Positions 17,085 through 26,890 of a stretch of DNA of 64,000 bases are shown one piece after another (the stretch's first letter is position 1; the number at the start of each line of letters is the position of its first letter). The notes beneath the pieces are model-generated. The model made no database searches and was not told the origin of the DNA. It worked only from the letters and a program-made list of their open reading frames with translations. The DNA lies in the NCBI GenBank assembly GCA_002471665.1, contig DKQK01000012.1, positions 72,849-136,848 of the forward strand, written 5' to 3'. Both the position numbers and the translations under genes were made by a program. The DNA is from Gammaproteobacteria bacterium UBA7310 (GTDB lineage: Bacteria > Pseudomonadota > Gammaproteobacteria > Pseudomonadales > Ketobacteraceae).

Positions 17085-18236
17085 ATGCGTAAGATCAAAT
17101 CCACCCACACCCATTTGCACAGTGCCCTGGTTCTTTCCGGCGGCGGTGCCCGTGCCGCTTATCAGGTGGGGGTTTTGAAAGCCATTGCCGATATCATGCC
17201 GGAATCCACCCGTAATCCGTTCGGCATCATCTCCGGCACCTCCGCGGGCGCCATCAATGCCGTGGCGCTGGCTTCTCACGCCGATAATTTCCGCAATGCC
17301 GTCTATAACATTGAGACGGTGTGGAAAGCTTTTCGTCCGCAACAGGTTTACCGGTCCGACCCGGTGGGCGTTTTCAGCAACGCCATGCGCTGGTTGGCCA
17401 GCCTGTTGTTTGCCTCCCGCAATCGATCCTCTCTGCTGGATAATGAACCCCTGGCGGAGTTGCTGGGGCGCATGATCCGTTTTGATAATATTCAGGAAGC
17501 CATCGATGATGGTTTCCTGCGGGCCATTTCGGTCACCGCCTCCGGCTACAGCTCCGGGCATTCTGTGGCGTTTTTTCAAGGTTCCCCGGACATCAGCGCC
17601 TGGAAGCGGTTTCAGCGCATCGGTATGCGTACTCATTTGAATCTGGAACACCTGATGGCATCCTCTGCTATTCCGGTGGTGTTTCCGGCGGTGCGCATCA
17701 ATCGCGAATACTTCGGCGACGGCGCGGTGCGTCAGTTGGCTCCGTTAAGCCCGGCCCTGCACCTGGGGGCGCGAAAAATTCTGGTGGTGGGGGTCAGTGG
17801 TAATCGCTCCGCTCCCCAGGTTCAGCGCCCGGTAGACGATTACCCGTCGTTGGCGCAGATCAGTGGCCATCTGATGAACAGCATCTTTCTGGACAGTCTG
17901 GAATACGATGTGGAGCGCATGGAGCGCATCAATGACATGCTGGGGGTGATTCCCCCCAATGTCCGGCAAAAGTACCAGTCCTCATTGCACCCCATTGAAA
18001 GCCTGGTGATCTCCCCCTCGCAGTGCCTGGATCGCATTGCCTCCAAGTATCTGCATGTGCTGCCCACCAGCATCCGAGTGTTTTTGCATGGAATTGGCGC
18101 CACCCGCAGTTCCGGCTCCAGCATTCTCAGTTACCTGTTGTTTGAACGCCGGTTCTGCCAGGAGCTGATTGCGTTGGGCTACCATGATTGCATGGTGCAG
18201 GCCAAAGAAATTGAGGCTTTTATGGCCTCTGATTAG
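17085..18236 (+). CDS. Patatin-like phospholipase
   Basis: 383-aa member of the patatin family of Ser-Asp dyad lipid acyl hydrolases. The oxyanion loop SGGGARAAYQVG starts at about residue 18, the nucleophile is S53 in GTSAGA, and the catalytic Asp is D212 in FGDGA. No signal peptide is evident. ATG 17085 follows AGGAAG by 7 nt; earlier in-frame codons run antiparallel to the phosphatase gene. The 3' end overlaps the convergent alpha/beta hydrolase by 17 bp. Both neighbours being ester hydrolases suggests lipid turnover, which is only inference. Confidence 0.9.
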   Translation: MRKIKSTHTHLHSALVLSGGGARAAYQVGVLKAIADIMPESTRNPFGIISGTSAGAINAVALASHADNFRNAVYNIETVWKAFRPQQVYRSDPVGVFSNAMRWLASLLFASRNRSSLLDNEPLAELLGRMIRFDNIQEAIDDGFLRAISVTASGYSSGHSVAFFQGSPDISAWKRFQRIGMRTHLNLEHLMASSAIPVVFPAVRINREYFGDGAVRQLAPLSPALHLGARKILVVGVSGNRSAPQVQRPVDDYPSLAQISGHLMNSIFLDSLEYDVERMERINDMLGVIPPNVRQKYQSSLHPIESLVISPSQCLDRIASKYLHVLPTSIRVFLHGIGATRSSGSSILSYLLFERRFCQELIALGYHDCMVQAKEIEAFMASD

Positions 18237-19227
18237 CCACCTGTTTGAGCGGATGCAGGATTGGCTTGGGCGTAGCGGCAGCGGTTTTGAGGTCGTGGGC
18301 CACGTAATCCGTTGAGCTGGGGGTGTTGCCGTCGATGTATTTGAACAACCTGGATTTTTGATCGCAGTATTCGCCGCGCCAGATACCGGGAATGTAATGA
18401 TCGTTCAATAGATGCCCGGTTCGATCCGGGATGCAGAACACTTCGCCTGCGGTATTATCAGCGTGGGCCAGCACTCCGATGCGGCAAAAGAAATCCATGC
18501 CGTTGGCAAAATGCTCCACATAGGGAACCCCGCGACCAAAGTGCTCGCTGAGTTGCGGATCCACCCGAAAACTGTCGGCCACACCGGCGATACAGTAGAT
18601 TTCCAGCTTTGGGGCATGATGGCGGTAACGCTTGTCTTTCAACAGTTTGCGGGCAATGTAGCTGCTGACGATGGTGCCTTGGGAATGCCCCACAATCACC
18701 ACTTTGTCATGATGCGCCAGGGCCTCTTTCACCACATCATAGGCTGGGCGGGAGAGCTTGCCGTCTTTACGCAGGGTACGGGCGGTGATGGAATCCCACA
18801 AATCCCGGACCGCGCCGTAGGTTGGGGTATGGATCAGGTGAATGGGGCGGTGGAAGGCCTTGGCCAGCTCCAGCCCGTTCAGGATGGCAATGGGCGGAGA
18901 AGTACATATCCCGTTGATAAAGAACCACTTCTCCCGGCCTGATGTGGCTGCATAATGTTCCGGGTAGCAGGCAATGGTGCCGGGGCTGTAGGTGCGCCGT
19001 TCCAGGGGCACGATGGTCTGCAGGCTGAGGTTAATCACATCACCCCAGTTGTTATAGCTGTTGGGGTGTAGCTCCGATTGGGTCAGGGATTCCGAATTCC
19101 AGGGGCTGGCCAGCAGGGGGATAGTCCAGGCATGGCGTGCCGCCAGGGATAAATCCTGCAGTATGTGCGCCCGGTTATTAAAGATCCGGTTGGTGAATTT
19201 GTTGATCTGTCGGGGAATGCTCAGCAT
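18220..19227 (-). CDS. Alpha/beta-hydrolase-like protein of unknown substrate
   Basis: 335 aa. The nucleophile elbow GHSQG is at 180-184 (S182) preceded by the strand DKVVIVG, as in lipases and esterases; before it a strand FINGICTS and a possible cap. No signal peptide or membrane helix. Catalytic acid and histidine candidates lie in the C-terminal part (for example the DRTGHLLNDHY region) but are not certain. ATG 19227 has AAGG about 8 nt upstream. Converges on the patatin gene with a 17-bp overlap. I do not recognise a named family. Confidence 0.7.
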   Translation of the reverse strand: MLSIPRQINKFTNRIFNNRAHILQDLSLAARHAWTIPLLASPWNSESLTQSELHPNSYNNWGDVINLSLQTIVPLERRTYSPGTIACYPEHYAATSGREKWFFINGICTSPPIAILNGLELAKAFHRPIHLIHTPTYGAVRDLWDSITARTLRKDGKLSRPAYDVVKEALAHHDKVVIVGHSQGTIVSSYIARKLLKDKRYRHHAPKLEIYCIAGVADSFRVDPQLSEHFGRGVPYVEHFANGMDFFCRIGVLAHADNTAGEVFCIPDRTGHLLNDHYIPGIWRGEYCDQKSRLFKYIDGNTPSSTDYVAHDLKTAAATPKPILHPLKQVANQRP

Positions 19228-19328
19228 AGGTTACCTTCATTACTTTCTACCAGTATAGGAGTGATCTCTGCTCCCGGTGTCTGCTCCCGGTCAATTTTTT
19301 GTCTAAATTCGGTATGAATATCATTAAG

Positions 19329-19357
19329 TTGGGCTTCTCATGGCAAGCTGATATGCT
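19329..19357 (+). promoter_or_regulatory. Candidate extended -10 promoter for dsbA
   Basis: TTGGGC (19329-19334), 17-bp spacer ending in TGA, TATGCT (19352-19357), about 50 bp upstream of the dsbA start. The TG before the -10 makes it an extended -10 promoter. Confidence 0.4.
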
Positions 19358-19409
19358 AGGTTGACTGTTTTAACAGTGGTTTATAAATTAATCAGAAAAC
19401 GGGTTTGAT

Positions 19410-20021
19410 ATGAGAACAATAGCGCAAGGTGTATTGGCCGTAGTGCTGTCCGTGATGGGCAGCAGTGTGTGGGCGTTCAGCCTGGAGCGATACGTGGAGG
19501 GCGTGCACTATGAGAAAGTGGCGGGAGCAGAACGCAAGCCCGATACGGTGATGGAGTTTTTCAGCTTTGGGTGTCCGCATTGTAACCATCTGGAACCGCT
19601 GGTGGAAAAATGGTTGAAAACCAAACCGGAGGCGGTGCAGTTCACTCGGGTCCCCGCCGCCTGGAACCCCCGCTTTAAGGTCCTGGCTAAGCTTTATTAC
19701 GTGATCGTGGCGCTGGGAATTGAAGATAAAGCTGTACCGGCGGTGTTTGATTATCTGCACAAGCAGAATCAGGTAATCGATGGCCGGGCCTCTGCCTGGG
19801 CCGCGCTGTCCGGGCTGGAGGTGAAAGAAGCGGACTTTGCCAAAGCCTGGGAAGATGAGCAGGTGGAGACCAAAGCCAATACCGCCGGCAGAATCTATGG
19901 CCAATATCAGATTCGTGGTGTACCGGCCATGGTGGTGAATGGCCAGTACAAGACCAGTGTCAAGATGGCGGGTTCGCAGAATGAGCTGTTTGAGGTAATC
20001 AACTTCCTGCTGACCAAATAG
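19410..20021 (+). CDS. dsbA: Thiol:disulfide interchange protein DsbA
   Basis: 203-aa periplasmic oxidase that introduces disulfides into exported proteins. Signal peptide at residues 1-22 (ending VWA), then a thioredoxin fold with the active site C55-P-H-C58 in FGCPHCNH, the DsbA-type dipeptide, and the cis-proline loop RGVPAM near residue 168. The length is typical. Re-oxidation by DsbB is expected, but dsbB is not here. Single-gene unit converging on the minus-strand aspartoacylase-like gene. Confidence 0.94.
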   Translation: MRTIAQGVLAVVLSVMGSSVWAFSLERYVEGVHYEKVAGAERKPDTVMEFFSFGCPHCNHLEPLVEKWLKTKPEAVQFTRVPAAWNPRFKVLAKLYYVIVALGIEDKAVPAVFDYLHKQNQVIDGRASAWAALSGLEVKEADFAKAWEDEQVETKANTAGRIYGQYQIRGVPAMVVNGQYKTSVKMAGSQNELFEVINFLLTK

Positions 20022-20040
20022 CGCGGTAAACCGGCCGGCA

Positions 20041-21273
20041 TCAGCTGTCCATATCCTGAAAGGGCTCGCTGGTTTCGGTGGGGGCAATGGGGGGTGAAGT
20101 CATGGAATCCCCGTTTTCACCCTCCAGCTCCGGTTCGGTGACTGCTGCCGGGATCGGTTCTGCCAATTGCTCTTCGGTGGCAATGATGCCGATATGAAAC
20201 GTGGCAAAGCCCGGGCTCACCACCTGATCCAGTGCTTTGCCCAATACGATGCCGTCCAGTGGCGAGATAATGTCGCTGCTGGTGTTGGTAATGGGGTCCA
20301 CCACCTTGCCCAGCAGTTGTCCTTTCTTCACTTTTTCATCCAATTCCACCTTCGACAGCATGATACCCCCTGAGCTGGAGCGTACCCAGGTCGACTGATA
20401 GAACACCGGCTGGGGGATCAGCCAGAGGCGGACGGTTTTATACATCTCCAGATTGTGCAGCAGGTTCTTGATGCCTTTCACCCCATGGGACACGGATTCC
20501 TGATCCAGTGAATGGGGGCCACCGGTTTCCATGGTGATGGCCGGAATGCCGGAGTCCGCCGCGGCGCGGCGCAAGGTACCGGGGCCGCCACTGTGATGCA
20601 ATACGCCCATGCCGCCAAAGTGGCGACTGAATTCCAGAATCATTGGGTTTTTTAAGTCACCCCGTAACTGCGGCAGGTTGGTGCGCAGGAACGAGCCGGT
20701 GTGGATATCCACCAGATAATCGCAGTGCAGAATCACTTTGTGAAACAGGGAGTGCGCCACACGGGACGCGTAACTGCCGGCGGGATTGCCGGGGAAAAAC
20801 CGATTCAGATCGCGCCGGTCACTCATATAACGTGACGCTCTGCGGAAGCCATCAAGATTCACTATGGGCATCCCAATAATAGTGCCCCGCAGATCATCCG
20901 GTTCAAGTTGGTGCAGAACCTGACGCACAATTTCGATACCGTTTAACTCATCCCCGTGGATGGCCGCGGTCATGCACATCATCGGCCCCGGCTTGACGCC
21001 ATGGGCGACCAGCACCGGCACCGGAGTATTCAGGCTGTTCATGGATAAGCCGGGAGACCAATGCAGGGTGCGGAAGGTACCCGGGGCAATGGTGTTATTG
21101 AGCAGAGTAATCGGGCTTGCCAGGTCGGTGTCGTTCTGTGGCGTGTTGTCCAGTGAATGGTCCTGATGTTGTACCGGAGACGGCGCCGGTTCGTCCGGTT
21201 CCGCCTCGTTGGCCAGGGCCTTCATGCTCAGTGAAAAACACAGCAGCAACAGAATGGGGAGCAAACATTTCAT
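20041..21273 (-). CDS. Exported succinylglutamate desuccinylase/aspartoacylase-family protein
   Basis: 410 aa. N-terminal signal peptide (ending KALA), a 45-residue acidic/proline-rich spacer, then an AstE/AspA-type zinc hydrolase domain: metal ligands in IHGDELNG (H and E) and the later H in DIHTGS, substrate Arg in SDRRDLNRFFPG, catalytic Glu in METGGP. A C-terminal biotinyl/lipoyl-like beta domain (SPLDGIV) and an acidic, low-complexity tail follow. Export makes an amino-acid catabolic role less likely than in cytoplasmic AstE; substrate unknown. Divergent from the PAS-GGDEF gene. Confidence 0.85.
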   Translation of the reverse strand: MKCLLPILLLLCFSLSMKALANEAEPDEPAPSPVQHQDHSLDNTPQNDTDLASPITLLNNTIAPGTFRTLHWSPGLSMNSLNTPVPVLVAHGVKPGPMMCMTAAIHGDELNGIEIVRQVLHQLEPDDLRGTIIGMPIVNLDGFRRASRYMSDRRDLNRFFPGNPAGSYASRVAHSLFHKVILHCDYLVDIHTGSFLRTNLPQLRGDLKNPMILEFSRHFGGMGVLHHSGGPGTLRRAAADSGIPAITMETGGPHSLDQESVSHGVKGIKNLLHNLEMYKTVRLWLIPQPVFYQSTWVRSSSGGIMLSKVELDEKVKKGQLLGKVVDPITNTSSDIISPLDGIVLGKALDQVVSPGFATFHIGIIATEEQLAEPIPAAVTEPELEGENGDSMTSPPIAPTETSEPFQDMDS

Positions 21274-21476
21274 GTACGGTGCAGCCTTATGATTTCAAGC
21301 TAGTGTAGCTGAAACAGTGTAAGCAGTTTATATGCCGGTTTTATAACCATGGATGCGAGGGTATTCCTCTTAAAAATTATGGGCTTAATGCTGAGTCGGT
21401 TTCAGCGCCGTATCGGCAGTGTTGGCTATACTGATTCTATATGCCTTTGTATGGCACGGGAGCCTTAAACGCAGTG

Positions 21477-23039
21477 ATGCACGCCAAGGTCGGGATGTCT
21501 CTTCCTAAGATATCGAAAAACAATAAAAGTTTCAGCCTGTTATGGATGGTTTTGCGAACCTGTCCAGGGCTGTTTGTGGCGGCTGCCCAGGCGGAAACCA
21601 TTGAGATTCTGTATGAGCAGGGGGAGGAATCCGGTATTCTGGCCGGCGACTGGGGCTGGCTTCTTTTAGGCTTTTTTGCTGCTTTTTGCGTTGTCATCTG
21701 GTTGCTCCGAAACCATTACACGCAGCGGTTGGCGCAGCAGGAAGAATTGTTGGAACGTGCCCAGGAGCGTTTGCAGGATGCCCAGCGCATAGCCCGTATC
21801 GGTAGCTGGACCCGCAACTTCGAAACCGGGGAAAGCTTTTGGTCCAGGGAAGCCAAGGTGGTGCTGGGTATTGATGACCCCGCCAAGGACCTGTCCCATT
21901 ACGAAAGCCTGGTTCACCCAGACGATCAGGACCGGGTCACCGAAGCCATTGCGGCAGCGTATTTTCAGGGCGGTAGTTACCAATGCGATCACCGGGTGGT
22001 GTGTGATAACGGGAGTGAGCGCTACATTCGCCTGGCGGGACAGGTTTTTTTAGGCAAAGGCAGCAGCCCCGTGCATGAAACCGGTACGGTGCAGGACATC
22101 ACTGATCGCAAGTTGGCGGAGCTGGCCCTGCAGCGAAGTGAAGCCCGTATGCGATCGATTTTGAGTGCCGCACCTTATCCCATCCTGATTGTGGAGCTGA
22201 CGGAGGAATACCCTGTTCTGTTTGCGAATGAAAGCGCCTATGCGTTATTTGGCATTAGCCAGGAACAGACGCCTGAGGAGCTGAAATCCAGGGAGTTCTG
22301 GTCAGATCGGGATGATCGAGAGAATTTTATTGAGTCGGTGCTCACCGAAAGTCGGGTTTTTGAAACCGAGATGGTGATGAAATCCCGGGATAACAAAACA
22401 TTTTGGGCGTCTCTCACCGGCAGCAGGCTGGAATTCGGTGGGATTAACTCGGTTTTTATTTCCATTATGGACATCACTGACCGCAAGCGTATCCAACAGG
22501 AACTGGAGCGGTTGGCCACCACCGATCCGCTGACCGGTGTTTTTAACCGGCGCAGCTTTTTTGATACGGCGTATAAAGAAGTGCGACGCGCGGTACGCTA
22601 CAGTCAGCCGCTTGCCATTTTGATGCTGGATATCGATAACTTTAAAGCGGTGAATGATAACTATGGCCATCAATTTGGTGACACGGTGCTGCGCCGTTTC
22701 GCGGAGCTGGTGAAGAGCAGCCTGCGGGAAGAGGATTTACTGGGCCGGGTGGGGGGTGAGGAGTTCTGTGCCCTGCTGGTGTCCTCTCAGGAGCGGGGCG
22801 CCTATCTGGTGGCAGAACGCATCCGCAAGCGCTGGATGGAAGAGGTGTTTGAGCTGCAGGGGAGTCAGGTTAGCTTCAGCGTCAGCATCGGCATCGCCAT
22901 TATGCTGGATGAGACAGAAAGCATGGAGGACATCATGGAGCGCGCCGATGTAGGCCTGTACACAGCCAAACGCTCAGGGCGAAACTGTGTCATTGTTCAC
23001 AATGGTGACACTCATACGTCAAAGCAGGGAAAAAACTAG
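21477..23039 (+). CDS. PAS-PAS-GGDEF diguanylate cyclase with exported N-terminal segment
   Basis: About 520 aa. A signal-like hydrophobic segment (ending AQA) leads to a short periplasmic loop, one membrane helix (WGWLLLGFFAAFCVV...), a coiled segment, two PAS domains and a GGDEF domain with LDIDNFKAVND and RVGGEEF. The inhibitory I-site REED sits at the canonical distance before GGEEF, so product feedback is expected, unlike the 3675/4891 cyclases. Start is uncertain: a TATACT at 21427-21432 and GGGAG at 21459 favour GTG 21474/ATG 21477 over ATG 21441; ATG 21495 is also possible. Confidence 0.9.
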   Translation: MHAKVGMSLPKISKNNKSFSLLWMVLRTCPGLFVAAAQAETIEILYEQGEESGILAGDWGWLLLGFFAAFCVVIWLLRNHYTQRLAQQEELLERAQERLQDAQRIARIGSWTRNFETGESFWSREAKVVLGIDDPAKDLSHYESLVHPDDQDRVTEAIAAAYFQGGSYQCDHRVVCDNGSERYIRLAGQVFLGKGSSPVHETGTVQDITDRKLAELALQRSEARMRSILSAAPYPILIVELTEEYPVLFANESAYALFGISQEQTPEELKSREFWSDRDDRENFIESVLTESRVFETEMVMKSRDNKTFWASLTGSRLEFGGINSVFISIMDITDRKRIQQELERLATTDPLTGVFNRRSFFDTAYKEVRRAVRYSQPLAILMLDIDNFKAVNDNYGHQFGDTVLRRFAELVKSSLREEDLLGRVGGEEFCALLVSSQERGAYLVAERIRKRWMEEVFELQGSQVSFSVSIGIAIMLDETESMEDIMERADVGLYTAKRSGRNCVIVHNGDTHTSKQGKN

Positions 23040-23183
23040 CTTGAACGCTATATAAGCCCAAGAATTTATTGAAGAAAGCACAGATATGTACTTTTATTAG
23101 AGGAAGTGGCGCACAAGTGCCGAAACATCAGTATGAATGGAATCGGATACAACACCGCAGAATAATGAGGATGAGGTAACAAA

Positions 23184-23633
23184 ATGAAAGCACACAGGGT
23201 GCTGTTGATCTGGAGTTTGTTTTTTTGGGGAATCCAATCTGCTTCTTCAGCCAGTGGTGAGCTTGCGATTATTGTTAACAACACAAACGACATTCAGGAA
23301 ATCAGCGTGGAGGATGTGGCCAGCATATTTCTCGGTAAAAGCCGCCAGCTTCCGGATGGCACCAAGGTGGTTCCCCTGGATCAGTTGGAAGGGAGCGGAT
23401 TAAAGCAGGAGTTCTATGCCAAGGTAGTGCGTAAAACATTGCCTCAGCTCAATTCGTATTGGTCACGACTCATTTTTACCGGTCGGGGGCAACCGCCCTT
23501 TGCAGTCTCGGGTAATAGTGAGGTGTTAGAGTTTATTGCGTCCAACCCGAACATGATTGGTTATGTTGACGTCAGGGCTCTGCAGACCGCCGCCAACCTC
23601 TCCAACGTGAAGGTTTTGCTGACGATCCAGTAA
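23184..23633 (+). CDS. Small PstS-like periplasmic substrate-binding protein
   Basis: 149 aa: signal peptide (about residues 1-24) followed by a single-lobe-sized domain related to phosphate ABC transporter substrate-binding proteins (ISVEDVASIFLGK near the start, the YVDV-type segment near the end). It is too short for a full two-lobed PstS and has no transporter genes nearby. It sits between two cyclases and 60 bp upstream of the next one, whose large periplasmic domain makes a sensor/ligand partnership attractive. ATG 23184 is preceded by GAGG-type sequence. Role inferred from context only. Confidence 0.75.
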   Translation: MKAHRVLLIWSLFFWGIQSASSASGELAIIVNNTNDIQEISVEDVASIFLGKSRQLPDGTKVVPLDQLEGSGLKQEFYAKVVRKTLPQLNSYWSRLIFTGRGQPPFAVSGNSEVLEFIASNPNMIGYVDVRALQTAANLSNVKVLLTIQ

Positions 23634-23693
23634 TTGCAACATTTGTGTTAAGGCCGCACTGCCTCCGGCAGTGATGACGTCAAGGATGAGCTG

Positions 23694-25982
23694 TTGGTGA
23701 AACCCAAACACCTAATATATGTTGCTTCATTGTTGGTGATTGCCGCGCTTGCCATCACCGCATTGAATCACACCATGCAGCGCCAGCAGGAAGAAATTTC
23801 CCGCCAGCTACGGGCATCATTAGACAGCCAGGCGCGGATTTCCACGTTAATTCACCAGCTTGGTTACACCGGTTTTATCCATAATTTCAAGAATTATGTG
23901 CTGCGCGGAGAAGAGCCCTATTATCAGGCAACGCTGGAAAATCTGAAGCAACTTTCCACGATATTCAAATCCACTCAAGCCCGTTCCGACAACCCTTCCA
24001 TTGATGCGCAGGTGAAACTGATTGAGCAGGTGGTGCGCAAGTATGAACTCAAGCTGGAACAGGCTCGCATGCTGCACAATCAGGGTGCCTCCGTTGAGGA
24101 GATCGATCAATTGATTCGGGTGGATGACATGGCGGCCTCCGCAGCATTGCGGGACTTGATCACCCAGTTTCACATTCAGTCTGCGCAGTTGCTGCGGGAA
24201 GATGCCAGCGGTCAGAGACGGCGCGATACATTGTTGCAGCTGGTTCTGGCACTGAGCGTGGGTACGGTGGTGGTGGTAGGGGCACTTTCCTGGGTGGCAT
24301 TAACCGGCTTGCGTGCACGCCTGCAAGAACACAGTAAAATATCATCCCGGCAAAAATTGTTGGACGCGGCACCCAACCCGATTCTGGTGGTGACGGAGTC
24401 CGGTACCATTGTAGTGGCAAATCAGGGGGCCGCAAAACTGTTCGAATGTGAAAGCGATGCATTGATCGGCCGCGAGATAGAAGAGTTTATACCGGAAGCA
24501 GCGCGGGGTGATCACATCGAATATCGCAATCTGTTTTTCCGCAGTGGTGGTGAACGTACTATGCGTAATCCGGTGGCCTTATCCACCGCACGCAATGAAA
24601 TCAAGCGGGTGGAAGTGCAGATCGGGCTCTATCAGATTGAGCAGGAACGTTTCGCGGTGGTGAACCTGCTGGATGTGTCCAAGGTGGAGAACATCGAGCG
24701 TCACGCAGCCCAGCTGGAAGAACATTTCAGAATGACATTTGAACTGGCCCCGGTGGGGATTGCCCAGATCAGCCTGGAAGGTCATTTTCTCAAAGTTAAT
24801 CGCCAGTTGGCAGCTATTCTGGGTTATCCCAGGCGCGATCTGGAAGAGATGAAGCTGGATGATTTGACGCCGGTTATGGAGCGTAATGCCAATCGTCTGA
24901 CCATACGGCGCCTGATCAATGGTGAAGTGGAACACCTGCGCTTCGAAAAGCGGCTGTTGGACAGTAAGGGCCAGGATGTGTGGGTCACCTTCACCATGAC
25001 ACCCTACCGGGGCGAGTCCAGTGTTCCTGAGTATCTGATTGCCATCATCGAGGACATCTCCTACCGCCGTAAGTATGAGGAAGAGTTGTTGGCGTCGGAA
25101 GCGAAATTCAAAAGTATTGCCAATCATGTTAACGCCGTTGTCTGGATGTCCACGCCGGGTATCACCAAAGTGCTGTTCGTCAGTAATCGCTATGAACAGA
25201 TTTGGGGGCGCACCATCGAAAGCCTGATGCATAATCCTACCAGCTTTATGGATGCGGTGCTGCCGGAAGACCGGCACCTGCTGAATGCAGAAGTGGATAA
25301 TCATCGCAAGGGAATTTGGGATGTCAATTACCGCATATTGGGCCGTGATGGAACGGTGCGATACATCCATGATGAAGGGCTACCGGTTCGCTCCGCCGCC
25401 GGTGAACTGCTGTTTATGGTGGGCATGGCCAGAGACGTCACCGAAGAACGCATGGCACAGAAAAAGCTGGAGCAGAGCAATCGCCAGTTGGAACAGCTGG
25501 CAAAATTTGACCCTCTGACCATGGCGGTACGCAGGCCCTACGCCATTGCTGACCTGAATGAGTGTATAGCGCTTCAGCGGCGCTATGGAACGGTGGCGAC
25601 CCTGCTGTTCATTGACCTCAATGATTTCAAGCAGGTCAACGACAATTACGGCCATGAGGCCGGTGATCAGGTGCTGGTTGAGTTTTCAAAATGCATTCGC
25701 GCCAATGTACGTGAAACCGATGGTTTCTATCGTTACGCCGGTGATGAATTTCTGTTGCTGCTGCGGGAAACAGGCGCCGGTGAGGCTGCGCAGTTTATTA
25801 AAAAGCTCGATGAGGTGTTGGTTTCCATCCGGCTGAGTGAGTATGACGATGTGGGGATTGCGATTTCCTATGGCGCGGTCACCCTGGGTGAGGTGGAAAT
25901 TGGGGATGCCAATCATTGGATCAAGCTGGCCGATGAACGCATGTATCAGCATAAAAAATCAACCAAACCCGATTCGCGGTGA
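23694..25982 (+). CDS. Transmembrane PAS-PAS-PAS-GGDEF diguanylate cyclase
   Basis: 762 aa: membrane helix 1 (about 5-24), a ~150-residue helical periplasmic domain, helix 2 (about 180-205), three PAS domains (roughly 220-335, 340-455, 460-590) and a GGDEF domain. The signature is AGDEF, a variant usually still active; the metal site FIDLNDFKQVND is intact and the I-site RETD is canonical. The LTGLxNR segment is altered to LTMAVRR. The frame begins TTG 23694-GTG 23697, with AAGGA 7 or 10 nt upstream; either non-ATG codon could start. Probably co-transcribed with the small periplasmic protein. Confidence 0.9.
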   Translation: MVKPKHLIYVASLLVIAALAITALNHTMQRQQEEISRQLRASLDSQARISTLIHQLGYTGFIHNFKNYVLRGEEPYYQATLENLKQLSTIFKSTQARSDNPSIDAQVKLIEQVVRKYELKLEQARMLHNQGASVEEIDQLIRVDDMAASAALRDLITQFHIQSAQLLREDASGQRRRDTLLQLVLALSVGTVVVVGALSWVALTGLRARLQEHSKISSRQKLLDAAPNPILVVTESGTIVVANQGAAKLFECESDALIGREIEEFIPEAARGDHIEYRNLFFRSGGERTMRNPVALSTARNEIKRVEVQIGLYQIEQERFAVVNLLDVSKVENIERHAAQLEEHFRMTFELAPVGIAQISLEGHFLKVNRQLAAILGYPRRDLEEMKLDDLTPVMERNANRLTIRRLINGEVEHLRFEKRLLDSKGQDVWVTFTMTPYRGESSVPEYLIAIIEDISYRRKYEEELLASEAKFKSIANHVNAVVWMSTPGITKVLFVSNRYEQIWGRTIESLMHNPTSFMDAVLPEDRHLLNAEVDNHRKGIWDVNYRILGRDGTVRYIHDEGLPVRSAAGELLFMVGMARDVTEERMAQKKLEQSNRQLEQLAKFDPLTMAVRRPYAIADLNECIALQRRYGTVATLLFIDLNDFKQVNDNYGHEAGDQVLVEFSKCIRANVRETDGFYRYAGDEFLLLLRETGAGEAAQFIKKLDEVLVSIRLSEYDDVGIAISYGAVTLGEVEIGDANHWIKLADERMYQHKKSTKPDSR

Positions 25983-25987
25983 TGGGA

Positions 25988-26872
25988 TTAATGGAAGAGC
26001 TCCAGGCACAGGGCAAGCCAGGCATCAATACTGCTGTTGCGGTATTTTTGCCGGTGCAGGATAAAATAGAATTCACGCTTCAGGTTGCGTTGCGGCATGG
26101 GCAGAGGAACCAGGCTGCCACGGGCAAACGCCTCCTTTAAGGCCACCCGTGACAGGCAGCCGATGCCCAGGCCGGCTTCCACGGCACGTTTTATCGCTTC
26201 AGTGTGCTGCAGCTCCAGCAATACGGTGAGTTGCGGCAGAACACCGTGCATGGCCCAGTCAAAGGTCTGACGGGTACCTGAGCCTTGTTCCCGCAGTATC
26301 CAGTTGGCGGCCAGGATATCCTGGTCGGTGAGCTTCTTTTTGTCGGCATAGGGATGCTCCGGGGCACAAAATGCCACCAGTTCATCCTTCATCCAGGGGG
26401 TGATGTCCAGCTCCGGGTCGGACAGCTCACCCTCGATCAGGCCCACATCCAGTTCAAAGTTTTTTACTTTACGGGCAATGCTGGCGGTATTGGCCACGTC
26501 CAGCTCTACTCGCGCTTCCGGTTTATCCTGCAGAAAACGGCTCATGATATGCACCGCCAGATAGTTGCCGATGGTCAGGGTGGCACCCACTTTCAGGTGG
26601 CCGATGGCGGAGTGTTGCTGCAGGGCCACCTCCAGATCTTCCGCCTGCCGCAGCAGCGCTTCCGACTGGCCGCGCAGGGCGTGGCCCAGGGCATTCAGTT
26701 GCAGCCTTTTGCCCACGCGGTCGAATAGCTTGATGTCGAACTGGGATTCCAGCTCCGCCAAAGCGCTGCTGGCGGCTGACTGGGACATGGACAGGCTGTC
26801 GGCTGCCCGGGATATATTCTCGAAATGAGCTGTGGCCAAGAATACCTGGATCTGTCTAAGGGTAAATTTCAT
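25988..26872 (-). CDS. finR: LysR-type regulator, FinR-like
   Basis: 294 aa, standard LysR length: N-terminal winged HTH (LRQIQVFLATAHFENISRAADSLSMSQ...) and a periplasmic-binding-type effector domain. It is divergently placed 100 bp from the ferredoxin-NADP+ reductase gene; in pseudomonads that pair is finR-fprA, where FinR activates fprA in response to superoxide or electrophile stress. The symbol rests on that synteny plus family. Converges with the cyclase gene with a 5-bp gap. A small palindrome (26891-26904) in the shared upstream region is a candidate operator. Confidence 0.82.
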   Translation of the reverse strand: MKFTLRQIQVFLATAHFENISRAADSLSMSQSAASSALAELESQFDIKLFDRVGKRLQLNALGHALRGQSEALLRQAEDLEVALQQHSAIGHLKVGATLTIGNYLAVHIMSRFLQDKPEARVELDVANTASIARKVKNFELDVGLIEGELSDPELDITPWMKDELVAFCAPEHPYADKKKLTDQDILAANWILREQGSGTRQTFDWAMHGVLPQLTVLLELQHTEAIKRAVEAGLGIGCLSRVALKEAFARGSLVPLPMPQRNLKREFYFILHRQKYRNSSIDAWLALCLELFH

Positions 26873-26890
26873 ATCTATAAAATCGATTAA

